Positions 1 through 10,603 of a stretch of DNA of 64,000 bases are shown here, piece after piece. Below the pieces are notes generated by a model that made no database searches, was not told the DNA's origin, and saw nothing but the letters and a program-made list of their open reading frames with translations. The stretch lies in contig OY829540.1 of NCBI GenBank assembly GCA_963691705.1, positions 51,062,158-51,126,157 of the forward strand. Direction: 5' to 3'. The DNA comes from Viola odorata (Eukaryota; Streptophyta; Magnoliopsida; Malpighiales; Violaceae). The position numbers and the translations under genes were made by a program. How positions within the stretch are numbered: the stretch's first letter is position 1; each line of letters starts with the position of its first letter.

Positions 1-468
1 TTCTTGGGATAAGATTGTTTGCTGCGCAAATTGATTGTCGATTGGAATTAACCCCAACATCTTCAAGAGTTGAAGATCGTCAAAGCGCTTCGCGAGGATC
101 GGTGACCCTTTAAGATTTCAATAAAGAATCTCTACGAGGGATTCCCCCTATCAAGTGAGCCATTCTTATCTCTGATTCTACTGGCTCCTCGTGGTCTTCC
201 GATTCAGAAGGTGACTTTGTGGCTAGAAAGACCAAGACATTCCCTTCTCTTACAGCCCGTGACACTTCTTTTTTCGTTCTTGTTTCTTCCGGTGGCACTC
301 CCTCCTTGCCCCTAAATCCCAGTACTGCTATTGTTCCGAGGAACTTTGTCGTTGCTTCTGACGGTGAGGGAACAGACAAAAGAATAACTTATTTAGGACA
401 CAAAAGTACTATACTCCGCTGTTACAAAACAACTAACTCAAGCCAAAACTATGCTCCGCTACCAAATA
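1..468 (+). other. Unassigned left edge with a short coding-like stretch
   Basis: A reading frame on the plus strand stays open from about 159 to 503, with a TGA at 156-158 just upstream. The predicted peptide is rich in Ser, Asp and Thr (it includes SSWSSDSEGDF). I recognise no domain. It may be a remnant of a retrotransposon accessory or gag protein, because the window is almost entirely such material, but this is only inference. The frame runs past 469, where a possible LTR begins. Confidence 0.2.
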
Positions 469-1400
469 TGTCACACCCCAAACTAGAGCGTGTGGCCGAT
501 TAAGAGTTCGTATGGATTCTAGGATTCATCTCGAACTCTCACAAGTCTAACTTAACTCCTTATTAAAATTTCTTCCAAAATTAACAAATGATTCATTTAA
601 AAAAAACTTGAGATTTTATTTCCATTGATTGCCAAGTAATATTTACAGCAACACATAGTCACTTCTGCATTTACTACAATAAGTAACAAACCTATTAGGA
701 AGTTTGTAATTTACAACTCCAAAATAAACATATACAATGTTATTAATCAACTAGGCCCTAGCGGAGGAGAATGCTGAGCATACCGATTAACCTTAAAACG
801 TACTCCCCTAGATCTGCCAACCAGAACTCACTACCGTCTGTTACCAACTGAAAAATGATTAAGAAGAGAGGATGAGTAACCACAACTCAGTGAATAAATA
901 ATACAAGATATAAACAGGCATGTACAAGCAATCATTCTTACTCACTGTATTCACTACATATAATATAATATAACTATACCAATATCCAAATATTAGAATT
1001 CGTATACTCATCATAATACAGTTAAACTATCAAAGCACAAATAAACTCATGTTCAGACCGTGATATTTCATGTACCAGTACCATAATCCATGCAGGCTAG
1101 GATATTAACTCAGACCGTGATCCCATCACGTGCCAACACCATTGTCCCTATCGGCTAGGACATAAAAAATTCTCAACGGACCGAAGTGCTGGCTAAGCCA
1201 CTTCGTGCTACCGCCATAACCTCCGACTAGTTAAGGTATAACAAACCATATGCACATGTACTAACACCTCCCACATTCAATTTTATAAAAAAAAACACCT
1301 CCCCTATTAATTAGGGTCATAACCAAGATAATATACCATCTCTCATCACCAATCACTATCACCATGTCTATTCACAACCATAATACAGTACATACAGTCA

Positions 1401-3061
1401 GGGGTTATAGTACAAAAACCCTTGAACTATAGGCGAAAAACAGAAACTTCCTTTGTACTAAAAAAATTCAAATCGAGGTCCCTGAACAAAAGGTCAACAA
1501 AATCCAGGTCCCTGCCGTCAGTCAAACTAACTTTCTGTTAGTTTTGACTGACTGTTGCCAGTTTCTTGCAACTGACTAGCAAGATGATTTTTTAAAAAAA
1601 AATTGTTAATAAAAGAAGGAAATCATTTGTGTAATTTCTATTCCATAATTCAATTTTTTATCATTAAATATTTTTCATTTTAAATTCATCTTTTTACTAT
1701 TAAAAAGAGAAAAAAAAACACATCTTTCATCTTCCTCTTTTCTTTTCCAGCATCATCTCCTTTAACATTTTCTTCAACTTTTGCCATTACGTTTCAGAAA
1801 GAAAATAATTAATGCCATGTTTTTTCATCATTACCATCTCATCTTGAACCCATTCACACATTCTTATATTTCCACCATTTTTTTCTTTTTCTCCCCCATC
1901 AAAACCAGCACCTCTCCAGAACCAATTATAGCAAAATACTAATACTAATAATAATAAAAAATCAATTAAATTAAATCTTATTTTTTCTTTCTCAATTTTT
2001 TCTACGGCAACGTCATCACTTCATCTCTTTTCTTTCTTTGTTCCAATTCTTTTTTTTCCCGTACATCAGCAACATCAATAATAATAATAATACCTAATAA
2101 TAATAATAAAATAAACTGAAACTTGGATGCTTGCATCCAGTAAAGGAAAGGCAGTTCAACCAGCATTAGCGACGGCACTAGTACAAACGTCGGAATGATG
2201 AACAACGTGTGATGGTAGGGAGGTTGTGGATTGACAATGATTGGGGCTGGGGATGGCATTGATTGTGACAGGATAAATCTATGGTGGAGAGAGAAAGAGA
2301 ACACCAGAAGTGCAAATTCGCTGGAGCTGGTGAACGAAAATGGTTGGTGGTCTCGTGGAGCTCTGGCGGTGGTCAGAGGAAGAGGGCGGAGTGGGAGGTG
2401 CCAACGATGGTAACCTACGGCTCCGGATTAGGAAGATCTGTGGTGGTGGTGTTTGAGTATTTGTGCCTGGGTTTCTGGAAATTGAAAAGTAGATGAGCGA
2501 TGACGACGAACAGTAGCAAACAGAGGCGGAAGATGGGTTGCTTGTAGGTCTGCTAAGGGTTAGAGTTAGGTGAGATTTTGATAGATCTAGGTTACGGTGA
2601 GAGGAAGATGAAGGGAAGGATTCTGTTTCAGATCTGCACAATAATTTCAATTAAATGGATTAAACACATATCTGATTTTCTAGGCCTAAATAATTTCAGT
2701 AGCCCTTTTTTCCTAATTTGTCTTTAATCCAAAGAAAGAGAATGAAAAATGAGAATTATCGTTGAAGATGAAGGGAAATGAGAAAAGGAAAAAAAAATAT
2801 AAAAAGAAGGTAAAGGAGAATTATCGTTGAAGATGAAGGGAAAGGAGAAAAGGAAAAAAAATATAAAAAGAAGGTAATCGGGTGTTTAAAAAAATGAAAC
2901 TGGTAGATGTAAGTCATATTTAACAGTCCGTTAGTCAACCTAATGGAATTGGGCTGAGCTTCATTGACTTTAAGTGTAGGGGAGGTGGAATAAAAATTTT
3001 ATAGTATAGGGGAGGTATCTATTTTTTGCGATAGTACAGGAGGTCTAAATGCTATAACCCC
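1401..3061. mobile_element. Terminal-inverted-repeat DNA element, non-autonomous
   Basis: The left end GGGGTTATAG (1401-1410) is repeated exactly in inverse at 3052-3061. The similarity continues inward for roughly 80 bases with mismatches, both ends reading like 'tagtacagggg...gaggtcc'. The interior holds no recognisable transposase. The minus-strand ORFs at 2002-2304 and 2279-2650 are low-complexity and I treat them as chance or as a captured noncoding exon. No clear target duplication flanks the ends (left CATACAGTCA, right TAACATAATT). Element class is uncertain: Mutator-like without coding capacity is the likeliest reading. Confidence 0.55.
2751..2877. repeat. Two-copy tandem repeat, 65-bp unit
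   Basis: The unit starting GAGAATTATCGTTGAAGATG at 2751 recurs at 2816 with a few differences, ending in AAAAAGAAGGTAA. It lies inside the inverted-repeat element, near its right end. The unit is purine-rich. Confidence 0.85.
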
Positions 3062-3795
3062 TAACATAATTCATACGAACAACCAACATGAAATATTATC
3101 ATGTAGTTTATACTTTGCATTATTCACTTACAGTTTGTATATATATACAACAAAAGTCACTTCGCATGCCCAAGCTATTCCATGGTAGGATCCGTAGGCT
3201 TCGCACCTAACATCAATTAAATGTCATATCGGTTATTTACACAATAATCAAATAAATTTCAAACCTGTACAAATAGTTAAAAGACCACACAATTTCTCCT
3301 CCCTTTTTGTTATTTATTGTATTATGCTCCTCACACCCCTTTCCCTATTTCTTCCCAATTTCAGCTCCTCTCTCTTTTCTTACAGTTAATTAATTAAAAC
3401 CCATTTAATTATCTTCATTTCTTACAAGCTTCCTTATAATCAATCATAACCATAAATCATCATAATTTTCTATACTCTTTCTTAGCAGTCACTTAGGTAA
3501 GTGAATGCATGGTCAAGTGACATGTTCCCCGAAAGAATTATGTATGCAATGCAAAACAAGAAAAATCTAATTCAATAAATAATATAACAAACAAAAGAAA
3601 ACTTGCACGACATATAAGGTAGTTACAACAAACCTCCACTACACCAACAATTATCCAATATATTTCACATTTAAAATTAGAAACAACTCTCCCATAACTA
3701 ATCCTGTTGTAGAGACTAATCTGCAAATGCTAAAAGTTTTAGGACTCAATTTCACCATCTCTATAATTCTAGGGACTAAACAGTAGATAAATTTA
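3062..3795. other. Noncoding stretch between two elements
   Basis: This is AT-rich sequence with no supported gene. The ORF at 3538-3726 on the minus strand is short and unlike any family I know. The block 3300-3500 contains pyrimidine-rich lines typical of plant noncoding DNA. I see no promoter or RNA gene. Confidence 0.5.
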
Positions 3796-4494
3796 TGCAA
3801 TTTTTTCCATGAATTTCAGAATTAAAGCTACTAAATTTCAAACTGTTTCAATCCCCAAATCCATACATCAATGTTGCTACCCGATTTTTGATTTTAAATT
3901 TTTCCTCTTTCACATTTCTTGTCATCAATTTTCGAAAATCGTATTTCCACTTATTTTCCTCCAACTAATGTTTATTTTCACACCTTATGGCATTTAAATT
4001 TTATTCCGTACCTTTTTCGCATTTTTGTCACCTTTTCCGTTCGAACTTATATCGGTTCCGAGTAAAATTCTCAAAATCGATGGTCGAACATTTTCGCTCA
4101 TTAGCTATTTATTTTTTATTATTATTTTCACTCGCGCCATCTCGTGGCGTTTCGTTCAATTTTTATTTTAAGCAGTTTTTCTGTTCCAACGTTTGTTGCT
4201 TTTTAGCGAATTTTATCGAGCGACATAGCCAACTTTTTGTCGCTCCCTATATGCTAATTATCTTAGTTTATTTTATTCTACATCTTAACGTTTTCTGTTT
4301 AAGGCTTTAGCAAAATTTCTTGTACTATAAGCCCGAACCAAAAATATTATGTTTGTATGGCATTAATGTGCATCACATTAATGCATTTCTGCACACCTTT
4401 ACTTTTCTCTCCTTGCTGCCCACGAACCTCAAACCGCCTTATTGTTCCTCCCTTACACCTCACCTCTTTTCCTTGCCCATCACTCAAATTTCTT

Positions 4495-4505
4495 CTATAT
4501 ATACC
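4495..4505 (+). promoter_or_regulatory. LTR TATA box, copy A
   Basis: CTATATATACC sits about 620 bases into the LTR. The identical string occurs at the same place in copy B. Position and sequence fit an LTR core promoter. No transcript evidence can be read from DNA alone. Confidence 0.6.
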
Positions 4506-5162
4506 CCACTTTTCTCTCAATTTCTCACGTTTCTTTTCTCTTTTGGCGAAAGCAAGGCAAGCAATTTCTCATCCCTTTCATTCTTCTCTAATTCATTTAA
4601 TTTATGCGCTTGCTTGCTCTAATCTCTATTTTCTTCCTTGTTTTTGTTTATTTGCTCCTTTCTTGGTTCTTCCATTTTCCTCCCTCGTTCGCTTGCCGCT
4701 GCTGCCGGAGTTACTGTTGCTGGAGATAGGCTGTCGCCGTTGCTGCTGTCGCCTTGCTGTTGCCGTTGGAGCTGCGACTGGCCGCTGTTGGTTTGGCCGA
4801 AGGAGGAGGCGAGCCGCTGCTGGAACTGCCATGGCGTCTCCCTGTTTGCTTGCTAGCTGGAAGAGGAAGACGGTGAGCAGTGCTGGGAATTAAGGAAAAA
4901 TGGGCTTGGCAAGTGGAAGAGAAAATAGGCTACGCCTTGCGCAAGCCCATGTGGAAAAGAAAGTGGGCTGCTGGGCAGCCCACACGGGAGAGGAAGAGAA
5001 GGGCTAGCCAGCCCATCTGTTGGGCTAGGCTGGTCTATTGGGCCCTGCTAGTGGGCCCAGCTGGTGGGGCCCACTTTCGGCCCAGTGGGCCGAACTTTCA
5101 ATTTTTTCAGGCTCATCACATTTTTTTTCGTATGCTTTTGCTGCTTATTTATTTTTCTCGCC

Positions 5163-5325
5163 CATGTATTGTTTATTTATTTTCGCTCTCGTACTGTTAT
5201 TGTCCGTATGCTTGTATGCTTGTACTGTTTATTTAATTTTCGTATGCTTGTACTGTTTATTTATTTTCTGCACTTGTACTGTTTATTTATTTTTCGTATG
5301 CTTGTATGCTTGTTTATTTTCGCCC
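5163..5325 (+). repeat. Short sub-repeats inside LTR copy A
   Basis: A unit of about 28 bases, roughly TTCGTATGCTTGTACTGTTT followed by ATTTATTT, is repeated four to five times with drift. The same array is present in copy B at 9903-10063. It lies downstream of the TATA box, so it would be transcribed. Confidence 0.7.
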
Positions 5326-5523
5326 GCTATACATGCTTAGATAATTATTCTATTCAAATTGATCATTTTCGCTCACATGCAGCAAGTGTCAAATATTTAA
5401 TCGTTCAACGTTATCCTCTTTTCGCGCCAAAATAAACTCAATCAAAAATGGGTAAATCTCCCGTACCCTTCCCCAAGTAAACATTTCTCCCCTTTTATTT
5501 ATTCACGCTTTTCGCATATATGT

Positions 5524-5720
5524 CAAATTTTTCTGCAATCTTTCCACATGAGTCAATTTTTTCCACAATTTTTCCACGTGTGCAATCATTTCCGCAATTT
5601 TTCACTTTGACAAAATTTTCTGAAAGTTTTTCCATGTGTGTAAATTTTTCCGTAATTTTCCCATGTATACAAAAAAATTTCGCAATTTTTCACATGCAAA
5701 TTCTTTCAGGATTTTTCCAT
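5524..5720 (+). repeat. Degenerate TTTTTCCACATG-type repeat array
   Basis: About seven imperfect copies of a 28-32 base unit built on TTTTTCCACATG(TG) follow the break point of LTR copy A (TTTCCACATGAG, TTTCCACGTGTG, TTTCCATGTGTG, TTCCCATGTATA and so on). It looks like the untranslated leader region of a retrotransposon, expanded by slippage. No coding function is seen. Confidence 0.55.
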
Positions 5721-5884
5721 GTTTATAATTTTGTCTCAATTATTTTTCGTAATTCTCCATGCCTGCGATTTTTTATGGTGCCTACATTATTGCTATTATT
5801 GTACTTACCCCTCTCGTTCTCTCGCAGCGTGGAAACCTCGGGATGACATTTTGCAATCATTGCTTAAACTTATAATTATTTCAC

Positions 5885-6990
5885 TTGTTTATTTTTTGGG
5901 AAAATATTCCTTCTAAAAAGGAAAGTATTCCTCGCAAGATTCACACGACTAGATTGCAAGTGCGCAAGATGACAGAGCATGGTAAGACGAAGGTGACATT
6001 AAAAGTGAAGATAACTGAATTGGAAGAACAAGTTCAGGTAGCTATGACAAGGGATGAACAAGCTGAAAAAAATGAGAAGAGCCAACAATTGATTTTGCGC
6101 TTGATTTTTACCCCTGTTTTGTTCAAATGAGGAAGCCATCTACTTCATCTGCGGTAGCTGTTACTTCCATGCCCCCATCATCTCCCGGTTCATGACAATA
6201 TTTTTTTCCAAATCCCCTTTAGTTTGTCACGTCGGCGGTCCCAACCAGTGAAGTTGACATCACCAGACAAGGTGATACACTCATTAGGCCTCCTTTGACT
6301 AGGCCACGCTCGATCTTGATAAGAAAGAGACCCGTCCAGAATCTCAGTATTTCCCTTCGCCTCAGGGACATTTAATCATCCGCTCAGAATCTCAATATTG
6401 TTACCCATCTCGGGGCCACTCCATTCAACTCAAGAAGTCTAAACCACCAAAAGTCCAGCCTCCTAGGGCATCAGATTCAGCCGGATCTCTCTTCTGGTAG
6501 CCCTTTTGACATAATGATCGAACCGAGAACTAAGTTGGGAGAGATTGTTGGTTCCACAACGAAAACAACACCTCAGAGTACATTCTCTAGTAAAGAAGAC
6601 GTTAGCCCGGTCTCCCGTTAGCTTAGCTACAAGTGACCTCCTTCACTGCATATGCTGCAACCCGCACGACGTAAACCATTTGACCCACCAAATAACCATA
6701 AGAACCGGGAACTAGTGCCACCTCTCCTTCTCTCCACAGGGGAAATCTATGAGCATCTTTTAGCGATAGAGCAAATCGCGCCAACTTACACGCCCCCCTT
6801 AACTAAAATGGTACAATCTTAATGCAAGATGCAAGTACCATGCTGAAGCTTAGGACCACAGAAAAGAAAAATATTTCGCCCTTAAAGGAAAGGCCAATCA
6901 CTTACTCCAGAGCGGATGGATCTCTTTAGAAGGGTTAGCCGAAGGACTCTACTCGACCACCAACTCCTGAATGAACGCTCTCTAGGCCCA
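5885..6990 (+). pseudogene. Decayed Tat-lineage gag
   Basis: Several stretches on the plus strand, in shifted frames, resemble Tat/Ogre-type gag. A charged coiled-coil-like segment (KVKITELEEQVQVAMTRDEQ) is encoded near 6000-6060. A stretch reading LLLSTGEIYEHLLAIEQIAP lies at about 6722-6782, and a gag tail region at 6809-6970 includes WYNLNARCKYHAEA, a stop, then DHRKEKYFALKGKAN. The last matches the atypical zinc-knuckle region that follows the WY motif in Tat gag proteins. Frameshifts and stops are frequent, so it cannot encode a working capsid. The lineage call is from memory of the family and should be checked by alignment. Confidence 0.55.
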
Positions 6991-7014
6991 TGATGGACCC
7001 ATTCAGCTTATTCA

Positions 7015-7241
7015 TTCAGCAAGAGTATCTCCAATATTTTTGTACATTAGTCGGGCCTACGACTAGAAACAAGGGCGCTCTGTGGGAGGCAACCCACATG
7101 TTCCTCTCAAATATTTCAATTTTTGTCAGTTTTAATTTTTAATTCATAATTTTAGGATATCCTTCCCTCTAAACTTACTATTTATTTCCCCCTTTATTTC
7201 AGGTGCAATGAGACTTATAAACTGGGGGGCAAGCAGCTGAA
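7015..7241 (+). other. Athila-type spacer with a short hairpin
   Basis: The block holds TGTGGG-AGGCAA-CCCACA at 7081-7098, a perfect 6-bp stem with a 6-base loop. About 100 bases on comes a polypyrimidine tract and an acceptor-like TTTATTTCAG ending at 7202. An analogous hairpin and acceptor-like tract occur in the Athila-like element at 37856-37873. In Athila elements this spacer separates pol from the env-like region. Here the upstream sequence is Tat-like gag, so the segment looks chimaeric. Confidence 0.5.
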
Positions 7242-7445
7242 ATGACGACCAGAAGAAGGCGTCAGAGAGCATCAAAGGTTGAACGCAGTTTTACCGGGGG
7301 GCAAGGTATAGGGATCAGTAATTTGCCACAAAGAGCTCGTTACGTCTATCCTTCCCTTGCATTCAAATCATCGCTATTCAGCGAAAAAGAAGAGACCTTT
7401 GCTGTTTCCAAATGCCCATCGCCAATAAATTCTTCATCTTGGTGA
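7242..7445 (+). CDS. Hypothetical 67-residue ORF, basic N-terminus
   Basis: The ORF starts with MTTRRRRQRASK and follows the acceptor-like CAG at 7202 by 39 bases. Its position after the hairpin-bearing spacer is where an Athila env-like ORF would begin, and its basic start fits loosely. It ends after 67 residues without a membrane segment or other domain. I would treat it as the broken start of an accessory ORF, or as chance. Confidence 0.25.
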   Translation: MTTRRRRQRASKVERSFTGGQGIGISNLPQRARYVYPSLAFKSSLFSEKEETFAVSKCPSPINSSSW

Positions 7446-8056
7446 AGAAACATAACAATGATAGATGTGTGTCCTCCAGGGGTTCCAATCCACATACTTA
7501 ATGCATTCCGGCTCTGTGCTACAAAGATATTTACGCCCTACATGACATCAGACTGCAAATTCAAAGTGCAACCATGATTAGACATTTCATGTTTTGAATT
7601 TGATCATCATAGACAAGATCTCTTCATGTACGGCATAATAATTGTACGGTGAAGATCAATCCTCCAATAAATGAGTCAGTAAGCACATGTGTTGATGGGA
7701 TTACATTCGTTTGTTTTATCCACAATCTCGTGCTACAAAAGTTGAAGTGTTGGAGCCTCCTCCCCGCAAAGGAATGACTGACCGGATTCCCCAATGACCA
7801 TCTGAATCTCCAGCTAACCAAGGATCTTCTGTCATCTCCCAAATGATGTTTAAGCCATACTTCTTGAACAAATCATCAGCAATCGGCCATCCCAGAGTAG
7901 AAGATGTCTCCTCACCAAAAGCAGTCAAGGAGCGAATCTGGAAAGAGTTTAAGATAGCTCTGCAGTCGTGACAATGAGCTGGTCTCTTTACAAAATATCT
8001 TGCAGTTGCAAACAACCAGTCTTAAGAGATCGCACCTCCACCTCCCAGCAAGGAGC
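7446..8056. other. Unassigned sequence between spacer and polymerase-like fragment
   Basis: No gene is supported. The minus-strand ORF at 7716-8015 (99 residues) is not recognised. On the plus strand several frames give gene-like phrases broken by stops, so this may be more of the decayed gene fragment that follows at 8057. No repeats stand out. Confidence 0.3.
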
Positions 8057-8290
8057 TATTGGCCGATTATCTAGAAGGTCGTCTATGCCTACAACACTAT
8101 TCAAGAACTTAACGGCCATTCTTCAAGATGCTGTGACTGGCTGTGATGGGACTATTAGAAATGTTTGCAGCAATACAATTATCTAGTTTGGGCACAGACA
8201 ATGCTGGATCAGAATTACGAAGCCGATTCTCCCACTGGTGAACTTGTCAGATCGTTAGTTGTTGCTTGCTACACATCTAGAGAAGTCCAC
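8057..8290 (+). pseudogene. Possible fragment of RNA polymerase IV/V largest subunit
   Basis: One plus-strand frame reads TLFKNLTAILQDAVTGCDGT directly followed by IRNVCSNTII (about 8094-8183). This resembles the DGTVRNVCSNSIIQF block I recall in plant NRPE1/NRPD1, the largest subunits of the RNA polymerases used in RNA-directed DNA methylation. A stop replaces the expected next residue. A second frame then reads PTGELVRSLVVACYTS, which could match the following AGEPVG...A motif. The fragment sits between two LTR copies and has no start, no introns that I can define and no downstream exons. It is a fossil piece of a gene at most. Confidence 0.35.
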
Positions 8291-8514
8291 TTTCCTCTCT
8301 GCTTATTTAAATTTTTGTATGGACATTATGCATTCATTCCCGCATTGGGGGTAATTCTTTTTAATTATTCATAAATTTTCGTGAATAGTCATACCCTCAA
8401 GTTTTTGTCTATAAATTTGCTAAAACTGTTAAAATTTGTTATGAACTGTGCATAAAATTCTTTCAATAAAATCCACACTATCTTCTTGAGACGGTTTTGT
8501 ATAGAATTTAATTT

Positions 8515-8624
8515 TGCTACCCGATTTTTGCAATTGTTTTCCATGAATTTTAGAATTAAATCTACTAAATTTCAAACTGTTTCAATCCCCAAATCCGTAC
8601 ATCAATGTTGCTACCCGATTTTTG
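8515..8624 (+). repeat. 16-bp direct repeat bracketing the LTR start
   Basis: TGCTACCCGATTTTTG occurs at 8515-8530 and again at 8609-8624, where it is the true LTR start. The 78 bases between are the flank shared with copy A. The first copy may be a leftover LTR tip or a template-switch product. Confidence 0.6.
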
Positions 8625-10603
8625 ATTTTAAATTTTTCGTCTTTCACATTTCTTGTCGTCAATTTTTGAAAATCGTATTTCCACTTATTTTCCTCCAACT
8701 AATGTTTATTTTCACTCCTTATGGCATTTAAAGTTTATTCCGTACCTTTTTCGCATTTTTGTCACATTTTCCGTTCGAACTTATATCGGTTATGAGTAAA
8801 ATTCTCGAAACCGATGGTCGAACATTTTCGCTCATTAGATATTTATTTTTTATTATTATTTTAACTCGCGCCATCTCGTGGTGTTTCGTTCAATTTTTAT
8901 TTTAAGCAGTTTTTTCGGTTCAAACATTTGTTGCTTTTTAGCGAATTTTATCGAGCGACATAGCGAACTTTTTGTCGCTCCATGTATGCTAATTATCTTA
9001 GTTTATTTTATTCTACATCTTAACGTTTTCTATTTAAGGCTTTAGCAAAATTTCTTGTACTATAAGCTCGAACCAAAAATATTATGTTTGTATGGCATTA
9101 ATGTGCATTAATGCACATTAATGCATTTCTGCACACCTTCACTATTCTCTCCTTGCTGCCCACGAACCTCAAACCGCCTTACTGTTCCTCCCTTACACCT
9201 CACCTCTTTTCCTTGCCTATCACTCAAATTTCTTCTATATATACCCCACTTTTCTCTCAATTTCTCACATTTCTTGCTCTCTCTTGGCGAAAGCAAGGCA
9301 AGCAATTTCTCATCCCTTTCATTCTTCTCTAATTCATTTAATTTATGCGTTTGCTTGCTCTAATCACTATTTTCTTCCTTGCTTTTGTTTATCTGCTCCT
9401 TTCTTAGTTCTTTCATTTTCCTCCCTCGTTCGCTTACCGTTACTGCCGGAGTTACTGTTGCTGGAGATAGGCTGTCGTCGTTGCTGCTGTCGCCTTGCTG
9501 TTGCCGTTGGAGCTGCGACTGGTCGCTGTTGGTTCAGTCGAAGGAGGAGGCGAGCCGCTGATGGAACTGCCATGGCGTCTCCCTGTTTGCTTGCTAGCTG
9601 GACGAGGAAGACGGTGAGCAGTGCTGGGAATTAGGGAAAAATAGGCTTGTGCCAAGCCCAAGTGGAAGAGAAAATGGGTTGCGCCTTGCGCAAGCCCATG
9701 TGGAAAAGAAAGTGGGCTGCTGGACAGCCCACACGGGAGAGGAAGAGAAGGGGCAGCCAGCCCATCTGTTGGGCTCGGCTGGTCTATTGGGCCCTGCTAG
9801 CGGGCCCAGCTGTGTGGCCCACTTTCGGCCTAGTGGGCCGAACTTTGAATTTTTTCAGGCTTGTCACATTTTTTTTGTATGCTTTTGCTGCTTATTTATT
9901 TTTCCCGCCCATGTACTGTTTATTTATTTTCGCTCTCGTACTGTTATTGTCCGTATGCTTCTACTGTTTATTTAATTTTCGTATGCTTGTACTGTTTATT
10001 TATTTTCCGCACTTGTACCGTTTATTTATTTTTCGTATGCTTGTATGCTTGTTTATTTTCGCCCGCTATGCATGCTTAGATAATTATTCTGTTCAAATTA
10101 ATCATTTTCGCTCGCATGCAGCAAGTGTCAAATATTTAATCGTTCAACGTTATCCTCTCTTCGCGCCAAAATAAAGTCAATCAAAAATGGGTAAATCTCC
10201 CGTACCCTTCCCCAAGTAAACATTTCTCTCCTTTTATTTATTCACGCTTTTCACATATATGTTTGTATACATGATATTTAAAATTGTTGGGCATGATCAC
10301 TAAATTAGGACTTTTTATTTTTCAAGCATGATTAAACACCTGTTTCTCCGGTAACATTTTTAGGATGTGACTCCGGTGCCTAACACCTTCTAGAGTCCAT
10401 AATACGACCTCGAACAAATGTTCTCGGGTTCAGACCCATTTTGCCTTAGATTTTTACTTTTTGCCATGACTTTAGGTTCCCTAAACCTAGAAACAAAATA
10501 GGGTGGCGACTTCATTGCATTATGTGAGATGAGCCCAATTTCGACTAACATCTCGTCGCAAACCCGAGTCGCATTAGAAAAAATCCAAAAAGGGGGTGCG
10601 ACA
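8606..10603 (+). mobile_element. Solo LTR (copy B) with ATCAA target duplications
   Basis: The LTR begins TGTTGCTACCCG at 8606 and ends GGGGGTGCGACA at 10603. ATCAA at 8601-8605 and again at 10604-10608 is a perfect 5-bp target duplication, which fixes both ends. Length is 1998 bases. It contains a TATA box at 9235-9245, a cluster of TGGGCC-type motifs at about 9690-9840, sub-repeats at 9903-10063, and an untranslated end similar to the reverse complement of 17542-17800. No internal domain follows. It matches copy A at roughly 95 percent by eye over their shared part. Confidence 0.85.
9235..9245 (+). promoter_or_regulatory. LTR TATA box, copy B
   Basis: CTATATATACC lies 630 bases into the solo LTR and matches the box in copy A exactly. 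It is followed by a transcribed region rich in TGGGCC motifs. Confidence 0.6.

Larger units (their letters stand above)
3796..5523 (+). mobile_element. Truncated LTR copy A with 5' flank
   Basis: From 3872 (TGTTGCTACCCGATTTTTG) this is the same LTR family as the complete copy at 8606-10603 and, more distantly, the solo LTR at 17542-20021. Similarity to copy B begins earlier, at 3796, and covers 76 bases of flank including an ATCAA at 3867-3871. It stops abruptly at 5523 in the motif CATATATGT. The last 340 bases of the LTR, including the GGTGCGACA end, are missing here. A TATA box lies at 4495-4505. ORFs in this block (for example 4357-4893) are shadows of noncoding LTR sequence. Confidence 0.8.

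Noticed and set aside
4357..4893. 178-residue plus-strand ORF, with a twin at 9284-9634
   Set aside because: It lies in LTR copies A and B, follows the TATA box, and is C/T-rich. Its frame differs between copies and it matches no family. It is an LTR shadow.
3872..10603. A single complete LTR retrotransposon made of copies A and B
   Set aside because: Copy A lacks its 3' end and primer site, and copy B is preceded by the same 76-base flank as copy A. A normal element cannot have that. The ATCAA on both outer sides is kept as a point for the alternative.
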